From Alopecurus myosuroides (taxonomy: Eukaryota; Streptophyta; Magnoliopsida; Poales; Poaceae): a stretch of 64,000 nucleotides of DNA. The position numbers were made by a program, and so were the translations under genes. The notes below the pieces were generated by a model. That model was not told where the DNA came from, did not search any database, and was given only the letters and a program-made list of their open reading frames with translations. The first letter of the stretch is position 1; every line of letters begins with the position of its first letter. The stretch is from positions 24,002,536 to 24,066,535 of the forward strand of contig CM054062.1 in assembly GCA_028641055.1 (NCBI GenBank). Direction: 5' to 3'. This document shows positions 24,417 through 37,045 of the stretch, piece after piece.

Positions 24417-27322
24417 TCAACCACGAGAGAGTGCCCGTGGCGCGCGAGGTCGTTGCCCCTGATCTGAGCGGTCGTCCGGGTGAGAACGTTTTCTGAAAAC
24501 ATGTCGCCTGTACAAGTCCACCCTGTTGCTATTTCTCTCACGCAAAAGCACGAGTAATAACATAGTCACATACTCCGAAATTGGCCGAGTTGACAAATTT
24601 TTGACCAAAATTTTTGGTACCCTCGACGGGAAATAGCCGGGCTAAGGGGCTAAATCAGGGCTATATCCATTTGGCCGGGCTATTAGAGGCTATTATCCAT
24701 TTAGCCTATAAAGGCTCTAGCCGTAGCCCCGAGTCTCTCGGAAGGCAATAGCCTGGCTATAGCCGGCTATTTAAAACTTTGGGCAGCACCGAGTAAAGTG
24801 AGTAGTACTCTATTCCAAACTAACAGCAAAAAAAAATTCAAGTACTGAAACCCCAAAGGGCCGCGTCTATTTTAAGCAAGGCTCGTCACTTCCATTTTGT
24901 CAAAGAACCACCGCCAAAATTTCTCTGCAGAGTTCAGGTTTCTTGGACGCTTATCGACTGCACTCCTTACCGCATCAGTGAATTCGTGCCACATCAAAAC
25001 CCAGTTTCAGATTCGACTTCTCGGTCGGCCACCACCCCGGTCTCAGCATCACTCTTCCCTGCCAATGCCAATTCTTTTACTCCAGCCATGTTTTGGAGCG
25101 CCCGCGAAAGATTTTTCTTACTAATAACTAGTGTAGTATAAGTAACGTATAGTTCAGTTACGATGCAGATGCAGAAAATCAAATATGTGGATAAGCATTC
25201 GCGACTGCAGATCTTGTAGCTAGAATAGAACCTGGCGCACCTGGTGACTGGACTGGACTTGTACTCTATCGTCTCTGCTCGTTGGAGATGATAAGGAGAG
25301 ACGTCGCCGGATGACCTCACGACGAACCGACGAACCGACATGCAACAAGCCGCCATGCAACGCAATGGCGAGTTGGCCTTTCATTCGTTGCTTGTCCGGT
25401 TGTTTCTTCCTCTTCGAACGAGACGGACGGCTGGTATACGTCTATACGAACGAAAGATGACGCGCGCGTGCCTAAAACAGTGTTTTCGGGCTCATCTCTG
25501 GAAAGTCAGAGCTCAGGACAGGACTAGCAGCGGCCCGTCGTCACTTGGGCTGCACTTGCTAGGCCATTTCTGGAGGCATGACGAATGCTCTGTTTTGTTC
25601 GTTCGTTGCGGTGGCCCCTCCATCTGGACAAACAGATCCCAGAATTTCAGTGTTTAAAACAAAATTTATTATAAGAACTGCAATGGCGCTGATATGACTA
25701 TTACCAGTAAGCAGACGGTAAATCTGTACAGGAATTAAATACAGTAGAATCTAACCAAGACTTTATGTTCTGACTGTTGTTTTTTTCACAGTTCGCAAGA
25801 CTGTCAGAGTTCTTGTTTGGAGCCAGCTAGCTCAGAAACCAGGCACCGCTGCATGATTTTAAAAGAACACTAAAGGCAGCTTTACCGCACTCAACCAGGC
25901 TTAATTTTCCCCAGAGAAAATGTCCGAGCTGCGCAACGAAATGGTGATTATCTGGTACCCCTCAGCAATCTGGTTACGACAGGTCCTACTACAGTACAAT
26001 GTACTACTTTCTTTTACAAAAGGCACTACTTGCAAAGAAGAAGAAAAAGGGTCGATGGCGCCACTGAATTTCTTACTGGTTAAGCCTTGAAAGTCCTTAC
26101 TGGTTAAGATTCTCTTCTATGTGTGCAAAGGCGAGCGGTTCACATCTTATCTCTGATGAGAACTGTCTCAAGAGGGAGACAGCTGGTGGTAGAATCAGAA
26201 CAAGCCATCAGATTTTCGGGAGCAGATTTTCTGGTCCTTATCCTAGGAGTTATATTGTCAGCTTTGTCACGACCCGTCTTATAAACAAACTATACTCCTA
26301 GTCCTAGGATAAGAAGAATACAATCGGAGCCATTTGATTGGCTTCACTAACTGACAAACGTAAGCCTGTTGCTTAGTCTTAAGTCAACCACTTAGAGCTG
26401 TTGGAAGGTGCTTTAATCAGTGTGCTCTGAAACTAAGATTATTCGCCCATGTGCTGCCTGCTGTTAGTTCAAGCCTGAACATGACCGACCATTTATTAAC
26501 AAAAGTTGAGTGCAGATAGTATCAGGTCGTGATTAGATCGAAACATACGATCAAATCAAAGGTACCAATCATCGACCTCGACAAGTCGTCTGACAGTAAT
26601 TGCACAAGTATTTTACACGACCTCGGCTTTATTTTTTATGTGGGGCACACTGAAAGCAACTCTTTGGTCAACTGCATAACTTCTTCAGTTACTTAACCTG
26701 ATCGCAACGATTAACTGACCTGATGATTGAGTGCTAGCTTTGTTCCTGAACTGATAATCCGTAGCTTTCAAGAAAGAAACTGGAATACTGCATACACTGG
26801 AGACTGGACTTGCTGCAGAAAACTTGTGCCTTAAGCTCGGCTAGCCAGTAGCATAGAAAAGCTATGCTTCTCCAGCCTTCTAATGCTCATGAAAGCAATT
26901 CCAGCAGGTACATCTTGTTGTGTGTGCATTGGATGCCACTAACAATCATAGCATGGTTGGCTGCCTCTCCCAAGACCAGCCTTTATGTTTGTTTATTCCT
27001 TTAGATGCAGGACAAAACCTATCACCAGCTTCCTCCTTGCTCTGTCCTATTAGCAGATTGGGAACCAGTAGCATTATTGATTTAGATTGTGCCCACCTGC
27101 AATCAAGCTGGCTAAAAGAGACAAGAAAAGAGTAGCAAATCAGAATCAGAAAGAAGAAGAGATATTCTTAAGCATAGTAGAGCTATAAAAAAATTCAGCT
27201 GGAGTAAAAGACAATTCTTCTTCTTTTTTGTTATGGGTACCTGTAGAAGGATGGCAAGAAAAAAATGAATACATGGGTGGAACGAGAAATATTTACCATA
27301 TATATACATTCTCATAAGTTAT
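24417..27322. other. Low-copy-looking spacer between the two LINEs
   Basis: No supported coding frame. About 24,640-24,780 has repeated GGCTA/TAGCC words, possibly a decayed small transposon. A 12-bp perfect inverted repeat (CTTATCCTAGGA, 26,237-26,248, against its complement at 26,302-26,313) brackets 53 bp. The rest shows no repeat family that I recognise. It could include decayed gene or promoter DNA. Confidence 0.4.
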
Positions 27323-27335
27323 AACAGAGAGTACA

Positions 27336-27507
27336 TACACTAGAAGAATTGATGCTTAGCCGGGTTTTTTTCGAGTGGTTAATCTTTGTTTCCATTTTGT
27401 GTGATTCTTGAGCTGTAAACTTTAAACGATGATATTTAATAAAGCGCGGTGGCTGTGTGTATCATTTTGATGCAGAGGCCGGGGAGCCGCACCCTTATTT
27501 CTAAAAA
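27336..27507 (+). mobile_element. 5'-truncated LINE 3' end (172 bp) with 13-bp target duplication
   Basis: Perfect 13-bp copies of AACAGAGAGTACA flank the insert (27,323-27,335 and 27,508-27,520). The insert carries a LINE-type 3' UTR: TTTAATAAAG, then a GTATCATTTTGATGC stem-loop (27,459-27,473), GCAGAGGCCGGGG and a short A run. Only the 3' tail was copied, as is usual for target-primed reverse transcription. Confidence 0.85.
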
Positions 27508-27798
27508 AACAGAGAGTACACCGAGATTTGTGTGACACGTCACATCAGATTCTTTGGCATATATAGGCTATATTACATGCAGGATCAAATATTCTTCCCT
27601 ACATATTAAATGAGGCTTACTTCACACAAAAAGTTTATTCCTTGTTATATCTCGTGAAACAAAAAAGAAAATATAGCTCGAAATATTGTACACGGATAGA
27701 ATAGAATCCTGTATGATTATCCCATGCATCATGCAAATGCATAGGCCTAGGAGTAATAGCTATTTTCCTTGTAGAACTTTTTTTAGTTATTATCTTTC

Positions 27799-28139
27799 TT
27801 GGCTCCCGGGCGCATACGCACCCGATATTTCAAAACCATATTTCATAATGCAAAAAAAAAATCTGAAATAATTTTTTTGGCATTCACATTTTATGTGTTC
27901 ACAAAGTGATTTCCTGAAAAGAACCGACATTTTTTCCAGCCTATGTAAAAAAGACAGAGAGATGTCTTGTGAAAAGTCTAATTTTATCATAAAAAAAAAT
28001 TCTACACAAGCCACAAAAATGCCAGTTTTTCGTGACACGACTTTTTTGAACACATAGAATGTTACGATATATGCACTTTTTTTGCAATTTTATTTGAAAT
28101 ACATTTCAAATAAAGGGTGCATATGCACCAGGGAGCCAA
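27799..28139. mobile_element. TIR-bearing MITE-like element, about 340 bp
   Basis: The left end TTGGCTCCCGGGCGCATACG matches the complement of the right end (TTGGCTCCCTGGTGCATATG), giving terminal inverted repeats of about 25 bp with about four mismatches. The inside is AT-rich and non-coding. I could not find a matching target duplication, so the superfamily is open. Confidence 0.65.
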
Positions 28140-28454
28140 AACACCACCCCCATTATAATATGCCAATATCAAGTTGATATACACCAACTCTGCAATAACA
28201 AATGTTAAGAACTAGTCGAGACACCACAAATGCACACAACTAAATTATTAGAAAATATAATACTTAACTCCAAATTATCTACCTAAGAAAAAAAAAATTA
28301 CTTGGTCGATAATTTTTAGGTATTCCCAACAGCTCGCATGCATCATGTTGGAGTGTATTTTCCTTAGGTTTAGAAAGATGCAAACTTTTAGGTTGTATTC
28401 AACATCTTTATCAAAAAGAAAAGGTTGTATTCAACATATAACTGTACATAGGTA

Positions 28455-28548
28455 CTCCCTCCGGTCCGAAAAATGTGTCGCCACTTCTACATTGGAGTTG
28501 TACGTGAGCTTTTCATTTCTTCCGACAGTTAATACGGATCGGAGAGAG
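28455..28548. mobile_element. Stowaway-like MITE (94 bp)
   Basis: It starts CTCCCTCCGGTCCGAAAA, ends GGATCGGAGAGAG, and is flanked by TA on both sides. This fits a Tc1/Mariner-type MITE. The interior arms are only partly complementary. Confidence 0.75.
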
Positions 28549-28550
28549 TA

Positions 28551-28803
28551 ATATAATTACCTAAAAGAGTCCAGTAGACATGGCGTATCTAGTGGGGGTT
28601 CCATGGGTGCCATGGCACCCCCTAAAAAATATAGAAATGCTTTTATCTACTGTTATTTACACTAACCGTGGCTGAATGGTAAGTCTAATAGGGGATTTTT
28701 TAAGCTAGGCACCCGCACTTATTTCATTCTAGATCCGCCACTTCCAGTCGATATGGTTAATTTGTGATATCACCTGGACAAATTCTAGCGGTCAATCAAG
28801 AAT
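28551..28803. other. Short spacer before the LINE 5' end
   Basis: Includes CATGGGTGCCATGGCACCCC (28,602-28,621), a GGTGCCATGGCACC palindrome, which may be part of a small repeat. The LINE 5' UTR probably starts near 28,760-28,800, but its exact first base is not marked. Confidence 0.3.
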
Positions 28804-31532
28804 ATGGTCATGAATATGATCGGCAGAAAGGAAGAAGTCTACCAGGAGAGGCCTCCAAATCGGTTCACTTCTCTCGCGGAAATGACGTGCCCTGCTTCTC
28901 TCGCGGAGCTTTTCGGAGCGGAGGCGGCGCGACCACGGGGCGGCCACCCTATCGATCCAGGACGCCGGCGGCCCATCCCCGCGGTGGAGGGGATCCTTGG
29001 TGCGTGGCCTGGCTCGACGCGTACCGTTTCCGGTCCGTCTTTTGCGAGCGTCTCGGGCAGGTTGGGCCCAACTGCTACAGTTCGGTCCGAGGTGAGTGGA
29101 GCTTTCGCAGGGGAGGTCTCGAGGGGAATCAATGGCGGAGGCCGACAGGTAGGTCCAGGTATCTCCTCTGCTTATATACCTGCCCCCGCCGCCGGTTTTG
29201 ACCTAGACTCTCTCCTCGAGCATTTCTGGAAGGGATCTAGGGTTTCCTCACCTAGACCCCCCGTGAGCGATTCCTTCGGTTGGTGGCGCGGCAAAGTGGC
29301 TGGAGATCCACGCTCCTTCGCTCAAGTGCTAGCTTCCCCGTCCAGATCCATGGCGGGAGGGGGGGCTGGTGGTGGGCGTGGTGGTGATTTCGGCCCGGCG
29401 GCGCGTTTTGGTGGCGGAGGGGAGGTCGCGGTGGAGGCGCGGCTGGCAGGTTTGGTGGCCGTGGGGGTGGCGCGGGTCGTGACCGCGGGCGCAACCACGT
29501 GTGGCACCGGAACGACCGTGATCTCCCTGCGGTCTCCTCAAACTCCGGGAAGGGCTCGGGTTCTCTCAACTCCACTGATAGGTGGGAACAAGCAGCGAAG
29601 GAGGCTTCCATGGGTCATAAAAGTGTTGAGAATCCTGGATTTGGGTCTGCAGGAAGGGATCCTCGTGCGGATTCCTCGGTGGATGCTGGTGAGATTTTTT
29701 TTTGTGCCAATTGCAATCTATCTGGTCATCTTCCTGCCAGTTGCCCGTCGATTAGATGTGAAAGATGCAAGGTTTTGGGACATATGGCTCAAGTGTGTCA
29801 GGCTGTTCTTCCTTGGGAGTGCATCCCCTCCATGTGTGGTTTCCAGACTCCGGGGTTGGGCTTCTTTTTTTTGCCAGATGCTAGTTCGGCTAAGCAACGC
29901 AAGGAGAGGTCCAGTAGTGTTGTCATCACTATCATTGAGGGCTCTGCCTCTTCCAGGGACCTAGAGAGGGAATTCAATACATTTTTTGGTGACAGTTGGA
30001 GATGTACCGCAAGGCCAATTGGACCCAATCAATACATCATGAGATTTCCGACAGCGAGGGAGGTGCAGAGCGTTGTGTACTATGGAGAACGAATGAAGCT
30101 GAAGTCTGTTGAAGCTACTGTTAGGCTGTCGGTTTGGACTGCTTCTGTTGGTGCCAAGGCGGTTTTACAGAAAGCCTGGGTCCGTATTAGCAATATCCCT
30201 TTGGATAAGAGAAATGAGGCTAATGTCTTCTTTGTGGGTTCCTTGATTGGAGTGTCTTTGGAGCTTGATGGTTCCACTTTGCATAAACCAGAGTTTGTAA
30301 GGGTCCTTGTTGGGTGCAGAGATGTGGAAAAGATCCCTGCTGTGGCTGAAGCTTGCCTTGGTGACAACTTCTACGATTTTTTCTTCGAAATTGATAAGGT
30401 GGTGGTGGTTGGTAATCCTAAATCCCCTTCTGTTGTGTCGGTTGATCAGAATCCGGGTGCTCCTTCCCCGAAAAGGCCACGTGTAACTGGGGGTGCTGTG
30501 TTGTCGGAAGGGGGATCAGAGGACCAGGTGATTGTCAGCCAGGGTGGTGGGAGCCAATCTGATTCTGTCAGGAATGTTTCTTCTTCCTTGGGTGGTGTGG
30601 AAAATATTGCTTGCGAACAGTACTCTGAGGAGGTTAGTGCCGATGATCATGAGATTTTGATCGAGCATATGGCGAGGGAGCACGCTGAGATGCTGACACG
30701 CTATGATCCCATGAATGTCAGTACCTGGATGGTCCCTTTTACTGGTGTGGATGCTGGTGATGGTTCTGTCATGGGGGATGGAGATGTGGGTGGTGCTGGC
30801 TCGGTTACAGAGGAGCAAACTCTTGGGACTCAATCTGATGAGTGGCCCAAGCTTCCAGTGGTTACTGATGTGTGTGATGAGGCCGTGTCCCCTTCTGAAG
30901 CTAATGGTCAAGGTTACTTGGTGTAGTCACCGGAATCTGACAGTGGTACCCCTTCTCTGTCCGTTCTAGCTGGTGATGCCCCACCGGTTGTGCGTTTCAG
31001 CTCCAGGCTTCAATCTGTGGTGAACGAGGATACAGTGGAGAAAGCTGCTCGCCTCTCAAGGAAGCGTAACCTGGAAGGTAATTTTTCATCTTGCAGTACC
31101 CTATGTGTTTCCAATTCATTTGATATTTTGTCGAACAGTGAGGTTATGTTGCGCGCTGCTAACATGGGTGTAGTGATTCCTGATGGTAATTTCTCGATTA
31201 TCGATATGGTTAGGGAATTGGATATGGCTAGGAATGAGTTGAATCTAAAAAATGAGTCACCTATTCCTAGTAGTGGTCAATTGTTCATTGAGAATAATGC
31301 TGGTGAATCCACTCCTCTTTGCATGGATTGGCATACTGATAATGAACACGAGGGGGAACCCTTTGTCCTTGTAGAAAGTAAAAAAAGTAAATTGGCTAGG
31401 AAGAAGGCTGCTGTTCAATGTTCTAGGCCCCTAACTAGAAGTCAAAAGAAAAAATCTGTGGATGCTGATATCACTCCCCTGGATCCTGGGAGGGTAATCA
31501 GGAACAGGAAAAAACCTACTCGTTTTAAATGA
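28804..31532 (+). pseudogene. LINE ORF1: RGG box, two CCHC knuckles, DUF4283-like domain (disrupted)
   Basis: The predicted nucleic-acid-binding ORF1 protein of a plant LINE. The N-terminal part (28,804-29,400) is in one frame, and a shift in the G-rich tract near 29,400-29,420 moves the sense to the frame read to 31,532. In that frame come an Arg/Gly-rich RGG-like box, two perfect CX2CX4HX4C knuckles (29,703-29,744 and 29,757-29,798), and a DUF4283-like region (PIGPNQYIMRFP, WVRISNIP, FFVGSLIGVSLELD, VLVGCRDV). An in-frame TAG at 30,924-30,926 cuts off the C-terminal part, which otherwise stays open as SNSFDILSN and then a Lys/Arg-rich tail. The true start may be a Met downstream of 28,804. 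Confidence 0.75.
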
Positions 31533-34500
31533 AAGGAGTCATATGGAATGGGAGAGGGGTGGGTAAGAGAGGCATGGTTCCCTGTTTGGTGGATCTTATG
31601 GATGAGTTTTCTCTGGATTTCATAGGCATTCAGGAAACTATGAAAAAAATTACAAGGATAGTTTTTTTAGGAAATTGGATCCTAGTAATAAATATTTTTG
31701 GAAATGGAACCCTTCTGTTGGAAGATCAGATGGTATTTTGTGTGGCATTAAGTGTGAGACCTTGGATGTGAGTGCTTTTAAAGCTAGGAAATACATGTTG
31801 CAGTTTATTTTGTGGGACAAAGTTAAAAAATGTAACTGGGCTTTGGTGGTGGTTTATGGTCCAGCCCAAGATGAGTTCAAATGTGAATTCCTTGCTGAGC
31901 TAGCCTCCTTTTGCAATGGTATCATGATGCCTTATATTGTTGGAGGTGATTTTAATATTTTGAGGCATGCTGGAGAAAAAAATACTGCTTTTCATCATTC
32001 TCATGCTTCTGATTTATTCAATACTGTCATTCACTCCCTGGGGCTGAGGGAAATTTTCATGCATGGGGGTATGTACACCTGGTCCAATCAACATGCTCAA
32101 CCTACCATGGAAAAATTAGATTGTATCCTTATGTCTCCTGACTGGGAGATTCTTTTTCCTTTGGTTTCGATCAAGAAGTTGGTGAGGGATTTATCAGATC
32201 ATAATGCTTTATTGCTTGACTCGGATATGAATACTCCTTGTGAAAAAGTTAAAAGGGAGTTTAGGTTTGATTTATCTTGGTTGAAAAATGATGAGTTCCT
32301 TCCTTTGGTTAAGAAAATTTGGGATAGGAGAGTGAACAGCTCGGATCCTATTGATATTTGAAATATCAAGCTGAAAAGGTTTAAAGTTTTCTTCAAAGGG
32401 TGGGGTTCCAATTTATTTGGGCACACTAGAAAGTTAAAAAAAGACCTCAGGAATGAGTTGGCTGGTCTGGAGTGTTTGGAAGAAATTGAGGAGTTGTCTC
32501 CTGTTAATTTTAGTAGAAAGGTGGAGATTGTGGTCAATCTTTAAAAAAAAATGGAGGAAGAGGAACTTCAATGGTTTCAAAAGTCTCATGCTAGATGGCT
32601 CCTGGAGGGGGATCGTAATACTAGCTTTTTTCATAGGGTGGCTAATGGTTGTAAAAGGAAGAATACCATGTTATGTTTGAAAAATGGGGATATTAACATT
32701 GAGGGTACCGAAAATATCCTGAAACATGCTACGGATTATTATAAAAGTCTTTTTGGACCTGCTCCTGGCAACCTTGTGGGGTTTGATCATAATATGTGGT
32801 GCAATGAGGAGAAGTTAAATAGTGTTGAAAATGAAATGTTAAATAGACCTTTTTCTTTGGAGGAGATCAAACTTGCTCTTTTTTCTATGGAGGGGAATAG
32901 AGCTCCTGGACCTGATAATATTCCAGCTGAGTTCTATCAACATTGTTGGGAGGTGGTCAAGTGGGATATTTTGAAAAAATTTAGAGCCTTTCATGAGGGG
33001 TCTTTGGATGTGCAGAGACTTAGTTATGGTGTCATTACTCTTTTGCCTAAAGTGTCGGGGGCAGATGTGATCTCTCAGTTCAGACCAATTTGTTTGTTGA
33101 GGTGTATTTACAAACTCCTGACCAAGGTTTTAACGATCAGGTTGGATCCTTTTATGGATAAATTGATTAGTATTCATCAAAATGCATTCATTAAGAAGAG
33201 AAATATTATGGATGGTATTTTATCCTTGCATGAGATAATGCATTATACTCATGTGAAAAAGAGGGTGGGTATTTTCCTTAAGTTGGATTTCGAGAAAGCC
33301 TACGACAAGGTTAATTGGGATTTTCTTATAAATTGCCTTAGAGCCAAAGGTTTCTCGGAATCTTGGTGTAGTAAAGTGAGACAAATTCTGCATAATGGAA
33401 CAGTTTCAGTAAAGATTAACAATTGCATGGGACCTTATTTTCAGAGCGCCAAAGGGGTGCGGCAGGGTGATCCCCTCTCTCCCTTTTTGTTCAACTGTGC
33501 AGCTGATTGTCTCACTAAAATGGTTACAACTGCTCAATCTAATGGTTTATTGGATGGTTTGGCTCCTGATCTTGTGGATGGTGGTTTAGCCATTTTGCAA
33601 TATGTCGATGACACGGTTCTTTGCATCTCTCATGATGAAGAGAAGGCTATCAATCTTAAACTGCTTCTATATCTTTTTGAGCTTATGTCTGGTTTAAAAA
33701 TAAACTATCAGAAGAGTGAGCTTTTTTTAGTTGGAGGAGATAATAATGTGGCTCGGTTCTATTCTGACTTATTTGGTTGCAAAGTGGGCACTTTACCTAT
33801 GTTGTATCTTGGGGTTACTGTCAGTTTTAATACCCTTCGTTGTGCTGACCTGGAATTTGTGAACTCTAAATTTGTGAAGAAGCTTGATGCTTGGGTTTGT
33901 GAAACAACTTCCTCGGGTGGAAGGCTTATTTTAGTTGATTCTAGCTTGTCTAATCTCCCTTCCTATGTTATGTCGATATTCCTCCTTAACAAAACTTTCA
34001 TTGAAAGGCTTGATAAACACCGGAGAAGTTTTTTTTGGCATGGTAAAAGGAAGAAGAAAGGCTATTTCATGGTTAAATGGTCTAAAGTGTGTCGTTCTAA
34101 AGCGAAAGGGGGGTTGGGTATTAAGAATCTTCGGAGGCAGAACATCAGTCTTCTCACCAAATGGTGGTGGAAACTTGAAAAATATGATGGTATTTGGCAG
34201 AAAATTGTGAGAAAAGGTATCTCAGTAACACTTCTGTGGCTAATGTCAAGGCCAAATTCTCGGATTCTCCTTGTTGGAAGGCGTTGCTTAAGGTAAAAGA
34301 TGTATATATGGAAGGGAGGAAAATATCCCTTGGGTGTGGAAATATTACGAGATTTTGGCTTGATAGCTTTGGTAATTCCCTTCCCCTGTGTGATAGGTTC
34401 CCTGAGTTGTTCGCTATCAGTCATTGTCAGAACTGGACTGTTCAAGAGGCTTTTAGTTCTGATTTGAATCTTCCTTTCAGGAGAACTCTTCATGGTACCT

Positions 34501-35219
34501 TGCTGGATCAGTGGAATGAGTGTTTAAACTTTGTTAGAAACCTGGAGTTGTCCTCCTCTCCTGATATGGTTTCCTGGAGTTTGAATGCTAATGGGATTTT
34601 CTCAACTAAATCTGTTTACAAACACCTGGAAGTTGGTTTCGCTGGGGCTAATAATAAGTTTATTTGGGAAGCCAAAATTCCTTTGAAAATAAAGATCTTT
34701 CTTTGGCAACTTTTTCGCAATGCTTTGGTTACTCGTGATAATATGAAAAAAAGAAACTGGCCTGGTAATACTATGTGTTCCTTTTGTCGACTGGAGGAGA
34801 CAGCTGAGCATCTGTTCTTTTCGTGTCACCTGGCTCGTTGCGTTTGGGGTATTGTGGGCAGGGTTTTTGGCACTAATACTTGTCCTAATTCTCTCTGGCA
34901 GTCGTTTGCTTGGTTTCATGCTTTTCTTCCTGGGGGAGAGCAGTACTTTATGGTTGGCATTGCTGCAGTTTGCTGGAGCATTTGGAAAACTCGCAACAGT
35001 GTGACTTTCGACAATCACAAGATCTTGACTCCTTTTGAGGCGGTTTACACAGCGGCTGCTTTGTTGTTACATTGGGCAGGTTTGCAGAAAGACGATGGCA
35101 AGGAGGTCTTGACTACGCAGGCGGCGAAGATGATGCAGGTCATGGCCGAGCTCTACGCTACTTCTGGAGCACGGGCGGGTGTGGCGGCGAGGACCACCTT
35201 GATGATTTCTGGCGCGTGA
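31529..35219 (+). pseudogene. LINE ORF2: endonuclease, reverse transcriptase, zf-RVT (disrupted)
   Basis: Starts at ATG 31,529, inside the ORF1 stop, with MKGVIWNGRG and FIGIQET (endonuclease Glu). A frameshift at about 31,670 leads to VGGDFNILR, TWSNQ and LSDHNALL. A TGA at 32,359-32,361, probably a former TGG, and a stop near 32,540 interrupt the linker. RT follows in one long frame (32,551-34,296): APGPDNIPAEF, FRPICLLRCIYKLLTK, QNAFIKKRNI, LDFEKAYDKVNW, GVRQGDPLSPFLFN and the catalytic YVDD at 33,601-33,612. A frameshift near 34,200 joins the zf-RVT part (FIWEAKIPLKIKIFLWQL, CSFCRLEETAEHLFFSC). The enzyme would nick DNA and prime reverse transcription; this copy cannot make a full protein. 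Confidence 0.88.
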
Positions 35220-35538
35220 TTGTCTTAGTTTTCTGCTTTGTGTCGCTGGTTGTGCTGGGCTGCTGAATGTTGCAGCGGTTGTTTTGGCATTGGTTGCCTG
35301 GTCTGTTCTGGTACTTTGGGTCTGTTCCCTGTAGCTGTTTGGTTGAACATTGGTGGCTGTAGGTTTTCGCCCCATAGAGGTCTTCTTCGAGTCGAAGGGA
35401 TCTCAGTGGGTTTCCTACAGCTGTTCCAACTCGCTTCCCCCCCCCCCCCCCCTCCCCAAATATTCTCTGGATGTCGAACGCTGTATTTCCGTTTTAATAA
35501 AATGGAAAGGGGTGTGTGGCTTGGTTGAAAAAAAAAAA

Positions 35539-36775
35539 GATGGTCAATCTAATGATCTGCCCCTAGCTATTAGCCAACATTTCTATGTGTGGATGGCAAT
35601 ATCCTTATAAGAGCATGTGGGAACAGAACCGTATGCTCCTATTCCTTCCATTTACAGGCTTCCCAAAAAGTGGAATATCAAGATATATATATTCGTGCTG
35701 TGTATGGACAATGCAGGAACAAGATCTACGGTTTCTCCAGTGTTCTGACTCCAATCGAGTATAACTAATAGCTCTATGGGGACCTCCTAGACAAGAACGC
35801 CCACACTAAGGAAGCAGGGCAATATTGTGTGCATTACATAGAGTTGTAGCTTTATATTTGTCGGTTCTATAGGTTTCTTAAATGTTTGAATTAGCCATGC
35901 TTAGAATAGGTACTGAGGCTACTCCCTCTTGTGCTAAACACGTTTAATATAGGTTAGCTTCCATCCGAAATGAAAATACTAGACAAACCATTGACCCGCC
36001 TCCAGAGACATCTTTGAGCTATTTTTCTTTTGATTTCCTCGTATAGAATTAACTTAAAACTTAGAAAATATTGGATGTTATAAGGTTTTTTTTTTCTGGG
36101 AAGAGAAGAATGACTTTCAGATAGTAATGAACCAATTTGACTCTTAAAAGAAAAAATCCTAAAATATACTGATCAGATTCATAGAGTCAACAACTCATAT
36201 CTGATGGCAAAGGGGATATGCTTTTTTTTCTTAACAAAAGGCAAAAGGCTTGCATCAATTCAGTAGTTAAAAAGGAGTTGTACTATTGAAAAAAAACATA
36301 CATAAATCCCACAAAACAACAAAGGCCTACTCTCCGATGTGAAAAGGACAATGGGGATGTACTCGTGGCATCTTATTTTACAAACATTCTTGTTGATCAG
36401 TGCATTGTTCTTCGTTTCCTCGAATTATAATTTATAACGTGGAAGTCCCTGACCAGCAGCTTTATCAAGTATGCATATATGTGGGAACCAAATTCTGGTA
36501 TTCGAATTCACGTACGACCAGCGACTTTACAAGTTGTACTACCACAAAGATGCATCAAGTATATATAAATATGGTTGTTGTTAGCTTTCATGCAGGTGCC
36601 ATATCCTATATTCGTACGTATATATTGTGGCACGTGCATGATGGTCCACGGTCCTCAGAATCAATACCCGATAGGGAAACCCCATAACATTTGGGCGGTG
36701 CGATATCGTTCTAGACTCCCGGTCTGAACATAATAGCAGTAAATAACAATATAGAAGACGGTTAACCAAATGTTA
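35539..36775. other. Low-copy-looking spacer, nothing recognised
   Basis: AT-rich, no supported frame or RNA gene. Short A/T runs near 36,080 and 36,220 are not linked to a defined element. Confidence 0.35.
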
Positions 36776-36777
36776 TA

Positions 36778-36866
36778 CTCCCTCGGATCAATAAAAAAGA
36801 TCGCCCACTTAAATAAAGTTTGTACTAACTTAGTACAAAATGAGCGAAACTTTTCTGGATAGGGAG
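36778..36866. mobile_element. Degenerate Stowaway-like MITE (about 89 bp)
   Basis: The left end CTCCCTCGGATCAATAAAAA and right end CTGGATAGGGAG are roughly complementary. The TA duplication is intact only on the left. Confidence 0.55.
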
Positions 36867-36897
36867 AATTAATATTTTTTACTTTCTTTTAAAAAGA

Positions 36898-37045
36898 TAC
36901 TACCGGAAACGGCATATTTGCCGAGTGATGACCACTTGGCCGAGCGCATTTCTAGTGCACTCAGTAAGCTTTGATGAACACTCGGCAAAAAAAAAAAAGT
37001 CGGATGAAGGTATCGACTTTACCGAGTGTTTTTTTAGACCACACA
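36898..37045. mobile_element. CACTA transposon terminal remnant
   Basis: TACTACCGGAAACGG, then TTTGCCGAGTG, followed by CACTCGGCAAA and a further CCGAGTG, resemble the terminal and subterminal repeats of grass CACTA elements. The leading CACTA is mutated and the second terminus is absent. Confidence 0.5.

Larger units (their letters stand above)
28804..35538 (+). mobile_element. Near full-length L1-type LINE, plus strand
   Basis: ORF1 and ORF2 overlap by 4 nt. A 3' UTR with TTTTAATAAAATGG follows ORF2, and the element ends in an 11-base A tail (35,528-35,538). It is better preserved than the minus-strand LINE at 18.7-24.4 kb but still inactive, with at least one frameshift and one stop in ORF1, and two frameshifts and at least one stop in ORF2. 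A C-rich run (about 35,437-35,452) lies in the 3' UTR. A convincing target duplication was not found; GGTCAATC occurs near both ends (28,790 and 35,542) but is too short to rely on. Confidence 0.8.

Noticed and set aside
28804..29964. 386-codon frame as one intact LINE protein
   Set aside because: After about 29,400 the sense moves to another frame, which carries the RGG box and the two zinc knuckles, so the tail of this frame is an artefact of a frameshift.
28790..35550. GGTCAATC as target duplication of the plus-strand LINE
   Set aside because: Only 8 bp, not at a defined 5' end, and the surrounding bases match poorly; LINE duplications are usually longer.
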